Shown: positions 42,890-54,589 of the stretch, piece after piece
How the letters are laid out: each line of letters opens with the position of its first letter
How positions within the stretch are numbered: position 1 is the first letter of the stretch
NCBI GenBank assembly: GCA_010093685.1
Contig: MU006218.1
Location: forward strand, 1,603,696-1,667,695
From: Ophiobolus disseminans
Lineage: Eukaryota; Ascomycota; Dothideomycetes; Pleosporales; Phaeosphaeriaceae
Direction: 5' to 3'
DNA length: 64,000 nucleotides
Program-made: the position numbers and the translations under genes
The notes under the pieces: model-generated
The model's database searches: none
Told to the model about the DNA's origin: nothing
The model's input: the letters and a program-made list of their open reading frames with translations, nothing else

Positions 42890-44693
42890 ATGGCCACACT
42901 GGCAGCTCACAAACCGCGGCGGCGGAGAAAGATAGAGGAGGGCTCCCTCGCCCACGTCACCCACGGCACGCTGGACCTCGATGAATCGACAAACGTGCGC
43001 ACGCCCGCCTTCCCACTCGTGTCCTTCCTCTGGCCGGCCAAGGGGACCGTGTCGCAATGGGTCACGATCCCCTTGGTCCTGATGGTCGTGGGCCTCTTCA
43101 GATGGACGACGAGTCTGTGGGGCTACTCGGGATACCAGTCGCCGCCTATGCATGGTGATTTTGAAGCGCAGCGCCATTGGATGGAGATCACAAAGCACCT
43201 GCCAGTATCCCAGTGGTACTTCTACGACCTGCAGTGGTGGGGGCTCGACTACCCTCCCCTTACTGCGTACCACAGCTGGCTGTTGGGGACAATGTATGCC
43301 AAGTGCTTCTGTTGATACCAGAGCTCCCCTCACTGACTCCTCCAGCGGCTCTGCCATCGACCCCGACTGGTTCGCCCTCGACGACTCCCGCGCCCTCGAT
43401 GAAGCCGCGCTCAAAGTGTACATGCGGGCGACCGTCTTCGTCTCCGAATACCTCATATACGTGCCCGCCATTGTCATCTTCCTCCGGCGCTACTCCCGCC
43501 TGGAAGGTGTCAATATCTGGGAGGCGTCCATCGCACTGGTCGCCATACTCATGCAGCCTGCCACTATCCTCGTCGACCATGGGCATTTCCAGTACAACAC
43601 CGTCATGCTCGGCTTTGCTGTTGCGACGCTGTCGAGCATGGTCGCTGGCCGGCCGCTGTGGGGCTGTGTCTTCTTTGTAGGCGCGCTCGGGTTCAAGCAA
43701 ATGGCTCTATTCTATGCGCCTGCTATCTTTGCCTACCTCCTGGGCATCTGCCTGTTCCCTCGGATCAACATAGTCCGCTTCCTCGCCATTGCCCTCACGA
43801 CGCTCGCAGCATTCGCCGTGCTGTACCTGCCGTTCATGGCAAGCATCGCGTATGACGTCTACAGAGGCAGCTCGTTTGAAAAGTTCCCTCTACCGCCCCT
43901 CATGGAGTCCCTACCAATAAAGTGGGATACACAGGCTTGGTATTACCCCATTGTGCTACAGCTGACTCAATCCGTCCATCGCATCTTCCCGTTCTCTCGG
44001 GGTCTTTTCGAAGACAAGGTCGCCAATATCTGGTGCACCATCCACACCTTCCACAAGCTTCACCGCTACCCAATTGAACTCCTACAACGCGTAGCTCTTG
44101 TTACGACTTCTGTGGCCATTCTCCCGCCATGCTTGATTATCTTCTTTAAGCCGAAGAGGCAGCTGCTACCTCTCGCGCTCGCCGCCGTCTCCTGGGGCTT
44201 CTTCCTCTGCTCGTATCAGGTCCACGAGAAGAACGTTCTGCTACCATTACTACCCATGACCCTTCTACTCAGCGGCAAGGACGGCCTACTTCCGTCGACT
44301 CGTGCCTGGGTAGGCCTTGCGAACATGCTCGGCGTCTGGACTATGTTCCCACTCTTGAAGCGAGACGAGCTTCGGGTCCCATACTTTGTCATCACCCTCC
44401 TCTGGGCATACCTGCTCGGCCTACCCCCGGTGTCCTTCTCAGCATACCACGAAGGGAGTCGCAGCGGCCTAAACCTCTTCAGCAAAATACTCCACATCAA
44501 CATATATTTGGCGATGGTCGGCTGGCACATGGTCGAGGGCTTCCTCCCACCCCCAGCCGACAAGCCAGATCTGTGGGTTGTCGCCAACGCAATTGTGGGC
44601 ACCGGCGGATTTGGCGTGTGCTACCTCTGGTGTTTGTGGCGGCTTGTGGCTAAGAGCGAACTGTTTGGCGCATCGAAGAGTAAGACACTATAG
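42890..44693 (+). CDS. ALG6: dolichyl-P-Glc:Man9GlcNAc2-PP-dolichol glucosyltransferase
   Basis: A 583-aa multi-pass ER membrane enzyme that adds the first glucose to the lipid-linked oligosaccharide for N-glycosylation. Exons are 42,890-43,293 and 43,346-44,693. The 52-nt intron (GTATGC...CCAG) is confirmed by the joined reading LLGTIGSAIDPDWFALDDSR. Family signatures are MHGDFEAQRHWMEIT (acceptor/catalytic loop with the conserved Asp), WYFYDLQWWGLDYPPLTAYH, HGHFQYN and FSRGLFEDKVANIWC, plus about ten hydrophobic segments. The pattern HGDFEAQRHWMEIT separates ALG6 from the related ALG8. Confidence 0.95.
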
Positions 44694-44856
44694 GCAGCAT
44701 TTGTTAAGATACCCCATCTGGATTTGAGGGAAGAGCATTGTCATTCGTCTAGTTGTACATTCAATGCAGTATTGCCATCTAATGCTTTGCGCCGTCCCAT
44801 GCTATATTGTACAGTATCCTCGCCGCGTGTGCGTATCGTACGTAGTGGTCGAGTGT

Positions 44857-45101
44857 TCATATCTTGAAGCCGTAGCCAGCCATGCACTGCTTGTACTGGT
44901 CGACGAGCGGCGCGCACTCCTTCTGGGCGTCGTTGGAGGTGGAGAAGAGCATGCATTCATCGCGCTTTGCCTTCTGGTCGGTGCACACCTGGGGCAGAGG
45001 TCAGTATGCGGCGTCCGGACCCGCGCGTGGTCGCAGCTTACGCAGCATGGCTTGACCTTTGCAGGCGCAGCGCCCGCCGAGTCCTTCAAGTCGTAGCCCA
45101 T
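44857..45101 (-). CDS. COX17: cytochrome c oxidase copper chaperone Cox17
   Basis: A 63-aa intermembrane-space copper chaperone that delivers Cu(I) to Sco1 and Cox11 for cytochrome oxidase assembly. Exons are 45,101-45,042 and 44,988-44,857. The 53-nt intron (GTAAGC...CCCCAG) splits the copper site exactly: exon 1 ends VKPCC and exon 2 starts VC, giving the CCxC motif. Twin Cx9C motifs follow (C-TDQKAKRDE-C and C-APLVDQYKQ-C), which direct Mia40-dependent import. The C-terminus MAGYGFKI is typical. Without splicing only a meaningless short frame is seen. It is divergent from RNA1. Confidence 0.96.
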
Positions 45102-45439
45102 GTTGGCGGCGGTGGGTGGTGCTGCCGGCGGGTCGTCAGTGGGTCTGTCGCACGTGTGTCTGCGCTGTGCTGCGGCGCTCACCTGAAGCCATTGGAGGGA
45201 GTGTGTGGTGGTGAAGTGCAAGAGCTGCTTAGCAATGTCTCGCCGGCCCATGTCATCAGTGCCAGCCGGGCTTGGCGGGCTCCTCCGCGCGCCGCCACTC
45301 GGTCGAGTCGAGTCCCTGCCTTTCGCTTCGCCGCCCTCCCCTGCAAACCCACGCAAACCCCGCCAGCGCCAGCGCCCAAACAGTCCCAACGCACACAACA
45401 GAACATCGCTACCACTGCTGCACCGCCCGCCCGCCCGCC
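45102..45439. promoter_or_regulatory. shared COX17 / RNA1 promoter
   Basis: A 338-bp region between two divergent housekeeping start codons. It is GC-rich and pyrimidine-rich on the plus strand next to RNA1 (CCGCCCGCCCGCC), with no TATA box seen. Confidence 0.55.
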
Positions 45440-46723
45440 ATGTCTGCCGCCAGCGTCTTCTCCCTCGAGGGCAGGGGCCTCAAGCTCACCACTGCCGCGG
45501 ACTTGGCGCCGTACCTGCAGGGCCTCGAGGACAACGACCAGGTCGAGGAGGTCAAGTTGCTGGGAAACACGCTCGGCGTCGAGGCTAGCGAGGCGCTGGC
45601 CAGCGTCCTGAAGACAAAGAAGAGGCTCAAGGTCGCAAACCTCGCCGACATCTTCACCTCGCGACTGCTCTCCGAGATCCCGCCCGCCCTCTCCCACCTC
45701 GTCACCGCCCTCCTCACGCTCCCCGAGCTCCACACGGTCGATCTTTCGGACAACGCCTTCGGCCTGAACACGGTTGCCCCGCTGGTCGACTTCCTGTCCC
45801 AGCACACGCCGCTGCGCTACCTATACCTCAACAACAACGGCCTCGGTCCCGCTGCCGGCGTGCTCGTCGCCGATGCGCTCACGGCGCTGGCGGCTAAGAA
45901 AGAGGCGGCGCGCACTGAGGGCAAGCACGTGCCGGACCTGGAGCTCGTCATCTGTGGCCGCAACCGGCTCGAGAACGGCAGCATGGCAGCCTGGGCCAAG
46001 GCGTATGCAGCCAACAGCGGCGTCAAGACCATCAAGATGACGCAGAACGGCATCCGCCAGGAGGGCATCACACATCTGCTCACCAACGGCCTGTCCAATC
46101 TGTCCAACCTGGAAACCCTCGACCTCCAAGATAACACCTTCACCGCCATGGGCGCAAAGGCCCTCAGCAGCGTCCTTGGCAAGTGGGCAAATCTCCGAGA
46201 ACTCGGCGTCGGTGACTGCCTGCTCAGTGGGCGGGGCGGTGTTGCGCTCGCTTCAGCCCTTGACAAGGGTCGCAACAAGAAGGTCCAAGTTCTGCGTCTG
46301 CAGTTCAACGACATCAACGCCGAAGGCCTTGCCGGTCTCGCCTCCGCCGCCTCGTCCTCCCTTCCAGCCCTCCGTCGCGTGGAGCTGAACGGCAACAAGT
46401 TCGACGCCGAAGACTCGAGCATCCAGAAGCTGCGCGACGTGCTTGATGCACGGAAGGAGGAGAGCGGCGAGCACGAGGATGACGACGAGTACTGGGGTCT
46501 CGACGAGCTGGACGAGCTCGAGAGCGAAGAAGAAGACGACGACGAGAGCGATGCGGAGGAGAAGCGTGGCCAAGATAGCGACGACGAGGGCGTTGATGTC
46601 GAAGAGAAGGCAGCGCGGCAGATCGTTGAGGACAAGCAGGCGGAAGAGAGCAACGTTCCGCAGGAGGAGGACAAGAAGGTGGACGACCTGGCAGATGTGC
46701 TTTCAAAGACGGAGATCAAGTAG
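45440..46723 (+). CDS. RNA1: Ran GTPase-activating protein (RanGAP)
   Basis: An intronless 427-aa cytosolic GAP that stimulates GTP hydrolysis by Ran and so maintains the nucleocytoplasmic transport gradient. It consists of about eleven RI-type leucine-rich repeats (for example VEEVKLLGNTLGVEAS, LHTVDLSDNAFGLNT, LRYLYLNNNGLGPAAG, VKTIKMTQNGIRQEG, LETLDLQDNTFTAMG). The catalytic region DIFTSRLLSEIPPAL retains the arginine equivalent to the essential Arg of Rna1. The last 90 residues are the characteristic acidic tail (EEEDDDESDAEE). An in-frame ATG upstream at 45,272 is unlikely, because ATG 45,440 has the family N-terminus MSAASVFSLEGRGLKL. Confidence 0.96.
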   Translation: MSAASVFSLEGRGLKLTTAADLAPYLQGLEDNDQVEEVKLLGNTLGVEASEALASVLKTKKRLKVANLADIFTSRLLSEIPPALSHLVTALLTLPELHTVDLSDNAFGLNTVAPLVDFLSQHTPLRYLYLNNNGLGPAAGVLVADALTALAAKKEAARTEGKHVPDLELVICGRNRLENGSMAAWAKAYAANSGVKTIKMTQNGIRQEGITHLLTNGLSNLSNLETLDLQDNTFTAMGAKALSSVLGKWANLRELGVGDCLLSGRGGVALASALDKGRNKKVQVLRLQFNDINAEGLAGLASAASSSLPALRRVELNGNKFDAEDSSIQKLRDVLDARKEESGEHEDDDEYWGLDELDELESEEEDDDESDAEEKRGQDSDDEGVDVEEKAARQIVEDKQAEESNVPQEEDKKVDDLADVLSKTEIK

Positions 46724-47058
46724 GCTGTGCGTTGAGCTACTTTTTAGGACCCTATCTTTGTGGCCTTGTACGTCAAGTAATTGTCGTCAATCGTCTCTGG
46801 TGTGATTCAAGGATGCGGAGATACCATAGACAACATCGATACATTTGTTTGAATTTGCCGATCGTTCCACAATCGTTTCTCACATTACAGTCCAGAGCAT
46901 GGGCGGGTCCAGAGACATGATTGAGACCGTTGTGACCATTTGCACAGGTGCCAGTAGCTGCTCATCTATCTATATACATGCTTGTCATATTCGTGAATAC
47001 CCATGCTTGGTCGGTGCAGATGTTCGGCTGACCGTTGCTTGTGCGGAGACTACCCTCC
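46724..47058. other. convergent intergenic, nothing recognised
   Basis: A 335-bp 3' flank shared by RNA1 and the SMP-domain gene. Confidence 0.4.
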
Positions 47059-48194
47059 TCAAGCCATGGGCTGGCTATTCTCGCGCTTGTGGACGCCCGT
47101 CATGGCATGCGCAGCCTTGTTGACCTGTCCATTCTCGGGCTCGTCCTTGGCTTTGGACTCCAAGCTCATCTGCGACAGCTTGCTTGCAACGTCGCGGTCC
47201 TGCTGGGAGTGCTCCTTGCGGTGCTTGTACTCCTCCATCGAGCCCTGGGGGGACGTATTGGTCAGGTCGCTGAGAGACTCCTGGCGCTTCTGGGAGACAA
47301 AAGACTGTGCAGAAGCGGTGAGGCCACTCTTCTCAGTCTTTCCATGAGCACGAGTTTCCCGGGAGTGGAGCAGATTGGCGTCGTTCTCGGTGACGGTGCC
47401 ATCAGTAACTTTAGGCTTGATGGTGGCCTCTGCCTTGTGTAAGTTGATCTCCTTGTCGTGATAAGACTGCTCTTGGGATGCCAAGGCACAGCTGCTTGCA
47501 CGGGAGCGATTGCCACGGGGACTAGAGCCGCCGCTGAGTGAGAGCTGGCGCTCCCGCCTAGCTGCGACAGACTGGGCGATGGAGGTGATGCCTCCCCTTT
47601 CGGTGTGTCCGTGAGCGCGGGCTTCGAGGGAGTGCAGGTGGTTGGCTTCCTCGATGGTGACAGTGCCTTCAGCAACCTTGGGCTCGATCTTAGCGATTTC
47701 CTCTTGGAGCTCGAGCTCCAGTTCGGGATGGGGAGCGTTGGTGTGGCCGACGGCCTTCTGCATCTCTGTAGTGGTGTCAGCTATTGGAGGCTATACGGAG
47801 AGCGGCACAACTCACTGCTGACGACATTCTGGGCTGTTCGAAGCACCTCTATGGTGACGTCGGTTGGATTCTGCTCCACTGCAATCTTCAAGTCGTTGAC
47901 AACAGTAAGCAGAGATGTGTGCGGGGCTTGGCCCAGCTGAGGATCCACGTCGTGAACGACCTCGTTAGCAAGAGCAAACGCCTCGACTGCTGAGATGATC
48001 TTGGCGGTACGCAGGTCGCCTACCACGGCGTTCTCCGAGAGGCGACGAGCATCTTCAGTGGTGATGCTGCTGGGGTCGTCTCGAAGCTTGTTGAGGATCT
48101 CGTTCATGACTTCCTGCATATACTGGTTGCCACCTGCAGTTGTCTTCTCGGTGCTGGTGGTGGACATGGTCGATTGGCCAGAGGAGTGAGACAT
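47059..48194 (-). CDS. seed-maturation-protein (SMP/LEA-like) domain protein
   Basis: 361 aa from exons 48,194-47,816 and 47,765-47,059, with a 50-nt intron (GTGAGT...CTACAG). The N-terminal part (ILNKLRDDPSSITTEDARRL, VGDLRTAKIISAVEAFALAN) is followed by paired repeats with the signature T(V/I)-E/N-EANxLHSxExRAHGxTExxG: EANHLHSLEARAHGHTERGG near the middle, and again DANLLHSRETRAHGKTEKSG. This layout resembles SMP domains of plant late-embryogenesis proteins and their fungal counterparts, hydrophilic proteins linked to stress or spore maturation. The tail is polar and charged. An upstream in-frame ATG at 48,305 is less likely. Function is inferred from the domain only. Confidence 0.68.
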
Positions 48195-48542
48195 TGGGTG
48201 ATGTGTTGAGTTGATGGGGGAGCTGGAGTGCAATTTATATGGGAAGGTGGTGATGGCTCCTGTCGTTCGTATTCGAGGTTTCTTGAACGGGAAGTAGCGA
48301 CTCACTTCGTTTGCAGCTTCTCAACACAAACACCCGGCCGCATCAAAGCGTAAAATTCAAGCTCTGGCCTATTAGCAGTCAACGAAACATGGTCTTGTAT
48401 GTATCCAACTGGTCTCGGAGCGTGGTGCAGGTGACTGAAAATGCTTATAATAAAAAGAACCACTCAATGACGTGGTAGACAGACAATGGTATCTACTATC
48501 AGGCATCACATCTCTTCATATCTCTCCACATCGTGATCATCA
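48195..48542. other. intergenic, SMP gene promoter
   Basis: A 348-bp spacer between two minus-strand genes. A TATAT-like AATTTATATG lies about 40 bp upstream of the SMP gene start (near 48,230). Nothing else is seen. Confidence 0.4.
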
Positions 48543-49103
48543 TCACCTCGAACCGAACGTCTTGGACACGATGCCTGGCGTCTTCATCCCGGGGGTGACC
48601 GTCCCGTCGGCACTCTTCGCAGCCTCCACCTCCTCCGCCGTCGGATCTTGCGGTACATCGACAATGACGCCGGGGTCTTTGGATCGCGAGGCCAGCATAG
48701 CGGCGCGCTTCTGTCACACTCATCAGCCGCAGAATGGTTTGCTTGGACAGCAACATACCTCCCTCACGCCCCGCCCCGCACTCTCCCCTTCGCCCAAGAA
48801 CTCAGCATCAATGTCATCCTCATCCGCCGGACTTAGCACACCAGATCCGCTTGGATCCGTCGTTCTCCGCTTGAATTCTTCAGAAGTCACAGGCATGGCC
48901 TCCAGCTCTACGGGTGCATCGTTTATCGCGGGAGTTGCCGTGTCGATGAGGGGCGTCTGCGTGGAGACGGCAGGCGAAGTCTTGTGGGGGAAGGTGCCGC
49001 TTCGTGAGACGGGTGAGATGGGCCCATCGGAAGAGGCAGGAGCGCCCGTGGTGGTGATTGTGGGTGGGGAAATGGGAGGTTGCGCAGTCATCGTTCCGTT
49101 CAC
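48543..49103 (-). CDS. conserved-looking hypothetical protein
   Basis: 170 aa from exons 49,103-48,759 and 48,710-48,543, with a 48-nt intron (GTATGT...GACAG). The protein is hydrophilic: a Pro/Thr/Ser-rich N-terminus, then VELEAMPVTSEEFKRRTTDP, an acidic patch (DEDDIDAEF), and a C-terminus with ASRSKDPGVIVDVPQDPTAE and TPGIVSKTFGSR. The splice signals and the continued charge pattern across the junction support it as a gene. No domain is recognised. ATG 49,091 is an alternative start. Confidence 0.6.
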
Positions 49104-49587
49104 GTTACTTCAAGCCGTCTGTCTATGTTTGTTCGAGAAGCGAAGTTGCCGGGTGAAGGTCTGCACAACGACCGGGAGGCTACGCAAGATATCTCAGCTG
49201 CCATCGGTTCCACAAGGCGGACGCCGTGAGGCTGAAGAAGCAAGACGCACGGCCAAACAAAGCTCCGTGAGCGCGTAAGCTGTCGTGGTGGGGGGGGGGT
49301 GACGTGCGTCGTGCAGGATTCAGGGTCCAAGTGGGGGCTTTCGCCAAGGCACCGTATCAGCCTTGCATCAACAGCTCTGGCTAAGAGCAGACATGCAGCC
49401 ATGCATGTGAGGCTGAAGTCAGAGAAGTGAGTTGGATTGGTATCTTTCCGTGTGAATAAATGCTGCGCCTCCTATACTCCATTACACTCGAGGCACAACT
49501 TTTAAACCCAAATAGTGACCCAAATGATACAATAAGCGCACCAATGTTGTTTCACACCCGTCAAACTCTAGCTCGTTGTACGGCGAA
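49104..49587. other. intergenic with a G10 run
   Basis: A 484-bp region. A homopolymer of about ten G residues lies near 49,290-49,300. No gene is seen. Confidence 0.4.
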
Positions 49588-52425
49588 CTAGCCCGATCGC
49601 TTCGGCAACAAGAAACCCATTGCATATCCCTCGCCTGAATTACTTTTGGATTCCGCCTGCTCCCGTTAGCGAATGGGCTCTTCTACATGGTGCAGGCACA
49701 TCAAACGCTTCACTTACACCCATAAACACATTTTGATCGAAAACGTTAGCCTGAGGCTGTTGTTGACCATTGCCTTGCTGCGTGGCCGGTACATCATTGG
49801 GCAGTCCAGTCGTGTCTGTCTGCATGGGCATGGCACCGAGATCCATAGGAAAGAAGTTGTTCGTCGTGTCCATGCCAGCCGTCGGCCCTTGAATATAAGA
49901 GTCCCACGCGTCCTGTAGTACTGTTAGACACAACGCCGAATTTATAAAGCCTCTGACTATACATACCCAATTAAGGTTGTCGGTGGGTGGAAGATCCAAA
50001 TTTTGGAATAAGTTGGCTCCAAACAGGTTTGAGAATGGGCTAGGCGCATTCTCAGCACCTGTACCATTTGCTGCACCATTGTATTGGGGCGTCAAGCCTG
50101 TTGGTTGGTTTTGTGGCAGAGGATCGTTCAGCAAGTTGGCCATCGACGCCGGATACCGTTGATCAAACATATTTGCTGAGCTGGACGTCATGCCGCCAGT
50201 GCTGAGCATACCCAGGGTCATCGCTGCCGTGTGTTCAGGCGCTATATTCGATTCGTCCATGGGAGAAGGCGCGGGGAATGTTGATGAGACAGTTTGGAAG
50301 CCGTTTGGTGGTGGCTGCCGCATCGGTCGATCCTTCTTCAGCTGGTTGAGCATGACACTAAGTGTACTGAAGGCCTTGTATGCTTCCATTGAGTGATCTT
50401 TGAGTCCTTCCCAAATATTCACCGCCGTTTCCATAGCATCCAGCATCTCATCTACGCGCTCTGAACTCCACAAAGACAGATTGTTGTCGGAATGCCGTCC
50501 TTGCCGTCCACATCTGATCGTGCGATTCAGATCAGACGCGATGATCATGGCAGCAAGTAAGAAATCGACCGTGGTCAGAGACGAAATAAACCACTTGACA
50601 TTGCGTAGTCGGCCTCCAGGCTGACATTCGCGGTGTAGTGTCGCTTGATGCTGAAGCATTGTCATGGACGCGTCGATGACAGCAGTTCGCGAATAGCTGA
50701 ATCTTGACTGCACACGAGCGTAAGCGAGGAACTTGCGATGGAGGACGCATACGATCTTGAGATACAACAGGTCCAATGTAAAGCGCTGCATGATCAAGGT
50801 AGAAGGGTCTCGTGCAGACTCATCCATTGACCGCATCTTGAGGTGTGGTGAAACCTTGTCGTGCAGCTCTCGCGCCTCTGCGTCCACCTTCATGACCTCA
50901 TCATAAGACGAGCAAGTCAAAGTATCGGTCAGCTCGACTGCTTCGCCCAACTTGTAGATCAATCGTGTTCGGTTGATCAGAAAGAGCGTAGGCGTTGCCT
51001 CATTCTCGGGCCTCGAAGATGGCAAAACCTTCATGTCTTCGAAAAGCTCGTCATCGTAGATGTTGCGCGGTACCACAGTGTTGGTGTCCCGTGGGCGCAC
51101 TATTGGAGGCAAGCCAGCTTGGGCTGAGAAGAGCAGATCTATCGATCGCACCGCAGCCCAGACCCGCCGTCGCATCTCTCCTTGGAAAACAGATATACCC
51201 GGATAAGGACCTGGATCTCGATGTAGGCCCATTCGCATCGCTAGTCGCACAATTATACCAGTGCTGATGAGAATACCAACTTCGGCATCTCGACTCCTAG
51301 CATATTCTGCGTGGACATGCAAGATCAGTGTCTCGAGCATGCCGATGATGGGCTGCGTGATATCTGCCATAACCAAACATTGCGCAGTCAGGTCCCGATA
51401 TTCTTTTGACATGGCCCACGACTTGTTCTGGTACTCGGGTGGCTCATCGCCAGCTCTTGTGTATGATTGTAACGCTATGCACATCATGCCGAAGACTAGG
51501 CCGAGCCATATAATGGGTGTCTCTTCAGAATTGAGCCAATGCCTATCATATTCCTTTTGAAACGTCGGGCCATGGATGATGTGGATACCCGGATCGTATG
51601 TGTTGAAGAACCTAGATACAAGAATATCGGCGGTGGGTTTTGGAGGGAATTGCGAGAGAATTTCAGCCTTGGACGTGGGCTTTTGTTGGCCGTACAGGAA
51701 CGCCGTGCCGGGCGGATGGCCGTCGCTGTGGGTGGCTTTGTACCGCTTCAGCTGCTCGTCGTATTGCTTCTTGTGCTCTGCAAAGTAGTTCTTGACTTCT
51801 GAGAGCTCACCCAATATCGCATACCAATGCGCCTCTGATGCGAAGACGGTCGAGTTGTTTTGCACTTTCATGACACCAATCGACTTGGTCACATTTTCCA
51901 TCTCGCTCTCCTCCCCTGCGTCTTCTTCCGGTATCGACTCGGGCGCACCGTTGCTCATGCCGCTGCCCATGTTGCCCATGTCAAATTGCTGGTCCGATGA
52001 CGCACTGCTCATGCTTTGAGCGATGGCGGCTTGCGCAGCGGCGGGCCCCGCGCTCTGGGCGCCATTGGTCATCAAGGAGAGAACGAGTCCTTCGAGGCGG
52101 TCAATGCGGTTTTGCATGTCATCGGGAGAGGTGGCCGTGCCAGCGCTGGCGGCGCTCTTCTTGCGGTTGCCTGGAGTGGCGTACGTACATGATCCCGCGT
52201 CTCCCCGCTTGGTGCAGTTGTCGCAAGGGTGGCCGCGGTTGCATTTCAGCCTGGTGTTATCAGCATCTCTCTTCCTGGATTGCGCGACCATTTGACCTAC
52301 TTCCTATGCCTGCATGGGCCGCAGGACAGCGGCACGCGGTTCCTTTTGCGCACAACTCTGAACTGGGGGTCGGGCGGCGACTGCCCCGCACTGGACGAGG
52401 TTGTCGAGGGCGGAGTGGGCGGCAT
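49588..52425 (-). CDS. Zn2Cys6 transcription factor with full fungal-specific domain
   Basis: 887 aa from exons 52425-52301, 52251-49977, 49912-49718 and 49656-49588. Exon 1 is essential: its end (RNRVPLSCGPCRHRK) supplies the first two cysteines, joined by a 49-nt intron to LKCNRGHPCDNC in exon 2. The complete cluster sits at residues about 35-66 (C-x2-C-x6-C-x5-C-x2-C-x8-C). A linker/coiled coil follows (MQNRIDRLEGLVLSLM), then the fungal-specific transcription factor domain (RFFNTYDPGIHIIHGPTF, RLAMRMGLHRDPG, MRRRVWAAVRSIDLLFSAQ) and a Gln/Pro/Asn-rich activation-like tail. The last intron (GTAAGT...GCTAACGGGAGCAG) is optional; unspliced RNA ends at 49,640 and is also in frame. Targets unknown. 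Confidence 0.88.
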
Positions 52426-53587
52426 GGTGGTCGTTCCCGCAGTCGGTCGTCTGGTGTGTCACCGGAGAGATCGGACTTAACCAACCAAAGTCCGTGGCCT
52501 GCAAGAGCAGGTTGGGGGAAAGGGCGACAGACGTGCTTCCTGCCAGATGCGGCCCTATCCGCGGTTTTATAGTGCCGGACGTGTTCCTATCTCCACGCGC
52601 CGCGGCCTAGGGAGGGTGTTGCCCTGCAATTCAAATGTCGCGCTGCCCTTCCGCGCTGTCTATGTGTGATGCGTCCAATCTCTTCCCAGTAAGTCCTTCT
52701 CGAGCCGTGGTCGATTTATGTATGCTCAGGTTGTCCAGTGCTGCGCGATTCCGTCCGGCTCGAGTGTCGTGGTGAGACTCGAGTCCTCAGCCGGGTCACG
52801 GATCGCGTCTCGAAACAGAATGCTGGCGGCGGCTACGTCGGTCTCTGCGCAGTGCGAGGCGGTGCGCAGGTAGGTACCTTGGACGGGTGCGAGGGTCGCT
52901 CCTTCCACAGCAGCACCTGGCTTGTGATAACGCTATCGCTGCCGGAGGGCGCTCAATGGGGATCGCAACTAATGCGCTCGGCTCTGCGACCGCGAAATAC
53001 TGTCCAAGAGGGCGCAAAGGAGCTCTTGTAGGTTGCGTCGTCGCTGCGTGAGACGATGAAGGGTGGACGGCCTGACCCTCTTTAACTCCGACGACTTCTA
53101 CGTCGCAAGTCGCCAAGATGCCTCCAGGCATGCCCTCTTTCGTCACCAAACGCATCCCCAAGCTGACTAACAATGCACGTCTCTCTGAGTCACACATGGG
53201 CTGCACCATCCAACATCTGGCTTTGTCCATATTCGACCGCGCAACGCCCGCTCGACTTTTCCCTGCTGTCTAGCTGAGCATCTTTGCTGCGAGCGGGGTC
53301 GACGCTCAGGCCTCCTGCCCACTGAACGCATCATCCAACTCCATGCAGCCAATCAGCTGCCGCCTGGTGACAACAAGGAGGCTTGTACAGACTTCAGAAT
53401 TTGATCACGAGTTCGCCTCTATCACAGGATACTCTTGTTATTGTTTCAATTTGGATCTGATAAGCTAATTCGAGTAGTACAAATTGGCAATTGCTTGCAA
53501 CGCAAATTAAAGAAAGACCAATTTCCCCAGAGCCTTGCCAAAGTCCAACGACGCTCTCTGATACCTATTCTGCAATGCATCTCCGCA
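52426..53587. other. 1.16-kb intergenic region
   Basis: Upstream of the Zn2Cys6 regulator and downstream of the AlkB-like gene. Open frames are short and contradictory on both strands. Nothing is recognised. Confidence 0.4.
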
Positions 53588-54589
53588 CTAAACCTTAGTA
53601 CCAGCAATTGGCTCGCCATTGCCTGGTGTCCCGCTTGTTTCAATTGATTCTGCCGCTTGGCCCCATGCTACCATCTTCTCTTGCTCCGCATCCCACTTGA
53701 AGACGCCTCCACTCCCTACATTGTATTGGTAATAATTCTCAGTCCCAGCTTTCACCATCGCCTTTCTAAAAGTGATGTTGATTCTTCCCTTACCCGCCTC
53801 TGCTCCAGCGCGTTTTGGAATGCTATGCAGCCAGTTACTCTGAGTTTGCCCTCGCATCAGCACCATGTCGCCGGAGCCAAGGGGCAGTTTGATCCCCTTT
53901 GGCTCGTCCACGGCTACACCGTCTCTTGGTGTAATTGGTTTATGCTTCATAAGAAAGTCGCGCTTGACTCCCAGACTGAACGACGCAATGGCTGGATTGG
54001 TGCCAAGAAAGCGCTCGTCATCTGAGTGGTACGAGATACTGTCTTTCCCATCGGCATAGTAATTAACAAGACAGAAGTTGAATGTCTCGCCGGTCGAGCC
54101 CTCGCTGATCTTGCGCAATTCATCCAAGCAATGCGGGATAGGGCGAGGCTTGCACTTGTAGCGGTTCGCTTCGACTTTATTCCCCTTCTTCGCGTCTACA
54201 ATAGTTCCGTCGGTCGCGAAACGACTCGTGTCGTCAACGCCAAATACGGTAGTGAAGCGCGGCGTATTGATCAGTGTTTGGATACCGCCGCGGTTGATGT
54301 TGTACTGCACACGATAAAACGGCAACTCTTGCCGAAGAAACTCAAACACGCCTGGCGCGATCGAAGACGGTATGTATGGCTGGTAGTACACAAGATCCAG
54401 ATTGAGCTGATCATTCATCAGCTTCCCTTCTTCCGCTGGCGAAAAACCAAGTTGCTCGATGAAAAGTGCAGGGAGGTGTGCAATGCCGAATGGGTAGTTT
54501 TCGTGATGCGACTTATCCGCGCTCGCTTCGTACTTCGTCTTCTTGGGCGTAACGGGTTTGAAGAATGAATCGAGCGCGCCACGCTTCAT
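53588..54589 (-). CDS. AlkB-type 2-oxoglutarate/Fe(II) dioxygenase
   Basis: 333 aa from ATG 54,589. Related to ALKBH2/3 proteins that reverse N-alkyl damage in DNA or RNA by oxidative demethylation. Visible features are the N-terminus MKRGALDSFFKP, which resembles a PCNA-interacting (PIP-like) motif, then FLRQELPFYRVQY and PRFTTVFGVD (nucleotide-recognition lid). The catalytic part has LVNYYADGKDSISYHSDDE with the iron ligands His and Asp (HxD), ASFSLGVKRDFLMKH, GDMVLMRGQTQSNWLHSIPK with the distal His, and GRINITFRK with the 2-oxoglutarate-binding Arg. All core residues are present. The same frame is open upstream for a further 239 codons (see separate entry). Confidence 0.9.
   Translation of the reverse strand: MKRGALDSFFKPVTPKKTKYEASADKSHHENYPFGIAHLPALFIEQLGFSPAEEGKLMNDQLNLDLVYYQPYIPSSIAPGVFEFLRQELPFYRVQYNINRGGIQTLINTPRFTTVFGVDDTSRFATDGTIVDAKKGNKVEANRYKCKPRPIPHCLDELRKISEGSTGETFNFCLVNYYADGKDSISYHSDDERFLGTNPAIASFSLGVKRDFLMKHKPITPRDGVAVDEPKGIKLPLGSGDMVLMRGQTQSNWLHSIPKRAGAEAGKGRINITFRKAMVKAGTENYYQYNVGSGGVFKWDAEQEKMVAWGQAAESIETSGTPGNGEPIAGTKV

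Noticed and set aside
45179..46719. Long minus-strand frames antisense to RNA1
   Set aside because: The Ser-rich runs are the complement of the acidic tail and LRRs of RanGAP. No independent support.
53657..54568. Plus-strand frames antisense to the AlkB-like gene
   Set aside because: They overlap a gene with complete catalytic motifs on the minus strand and show none themselves.
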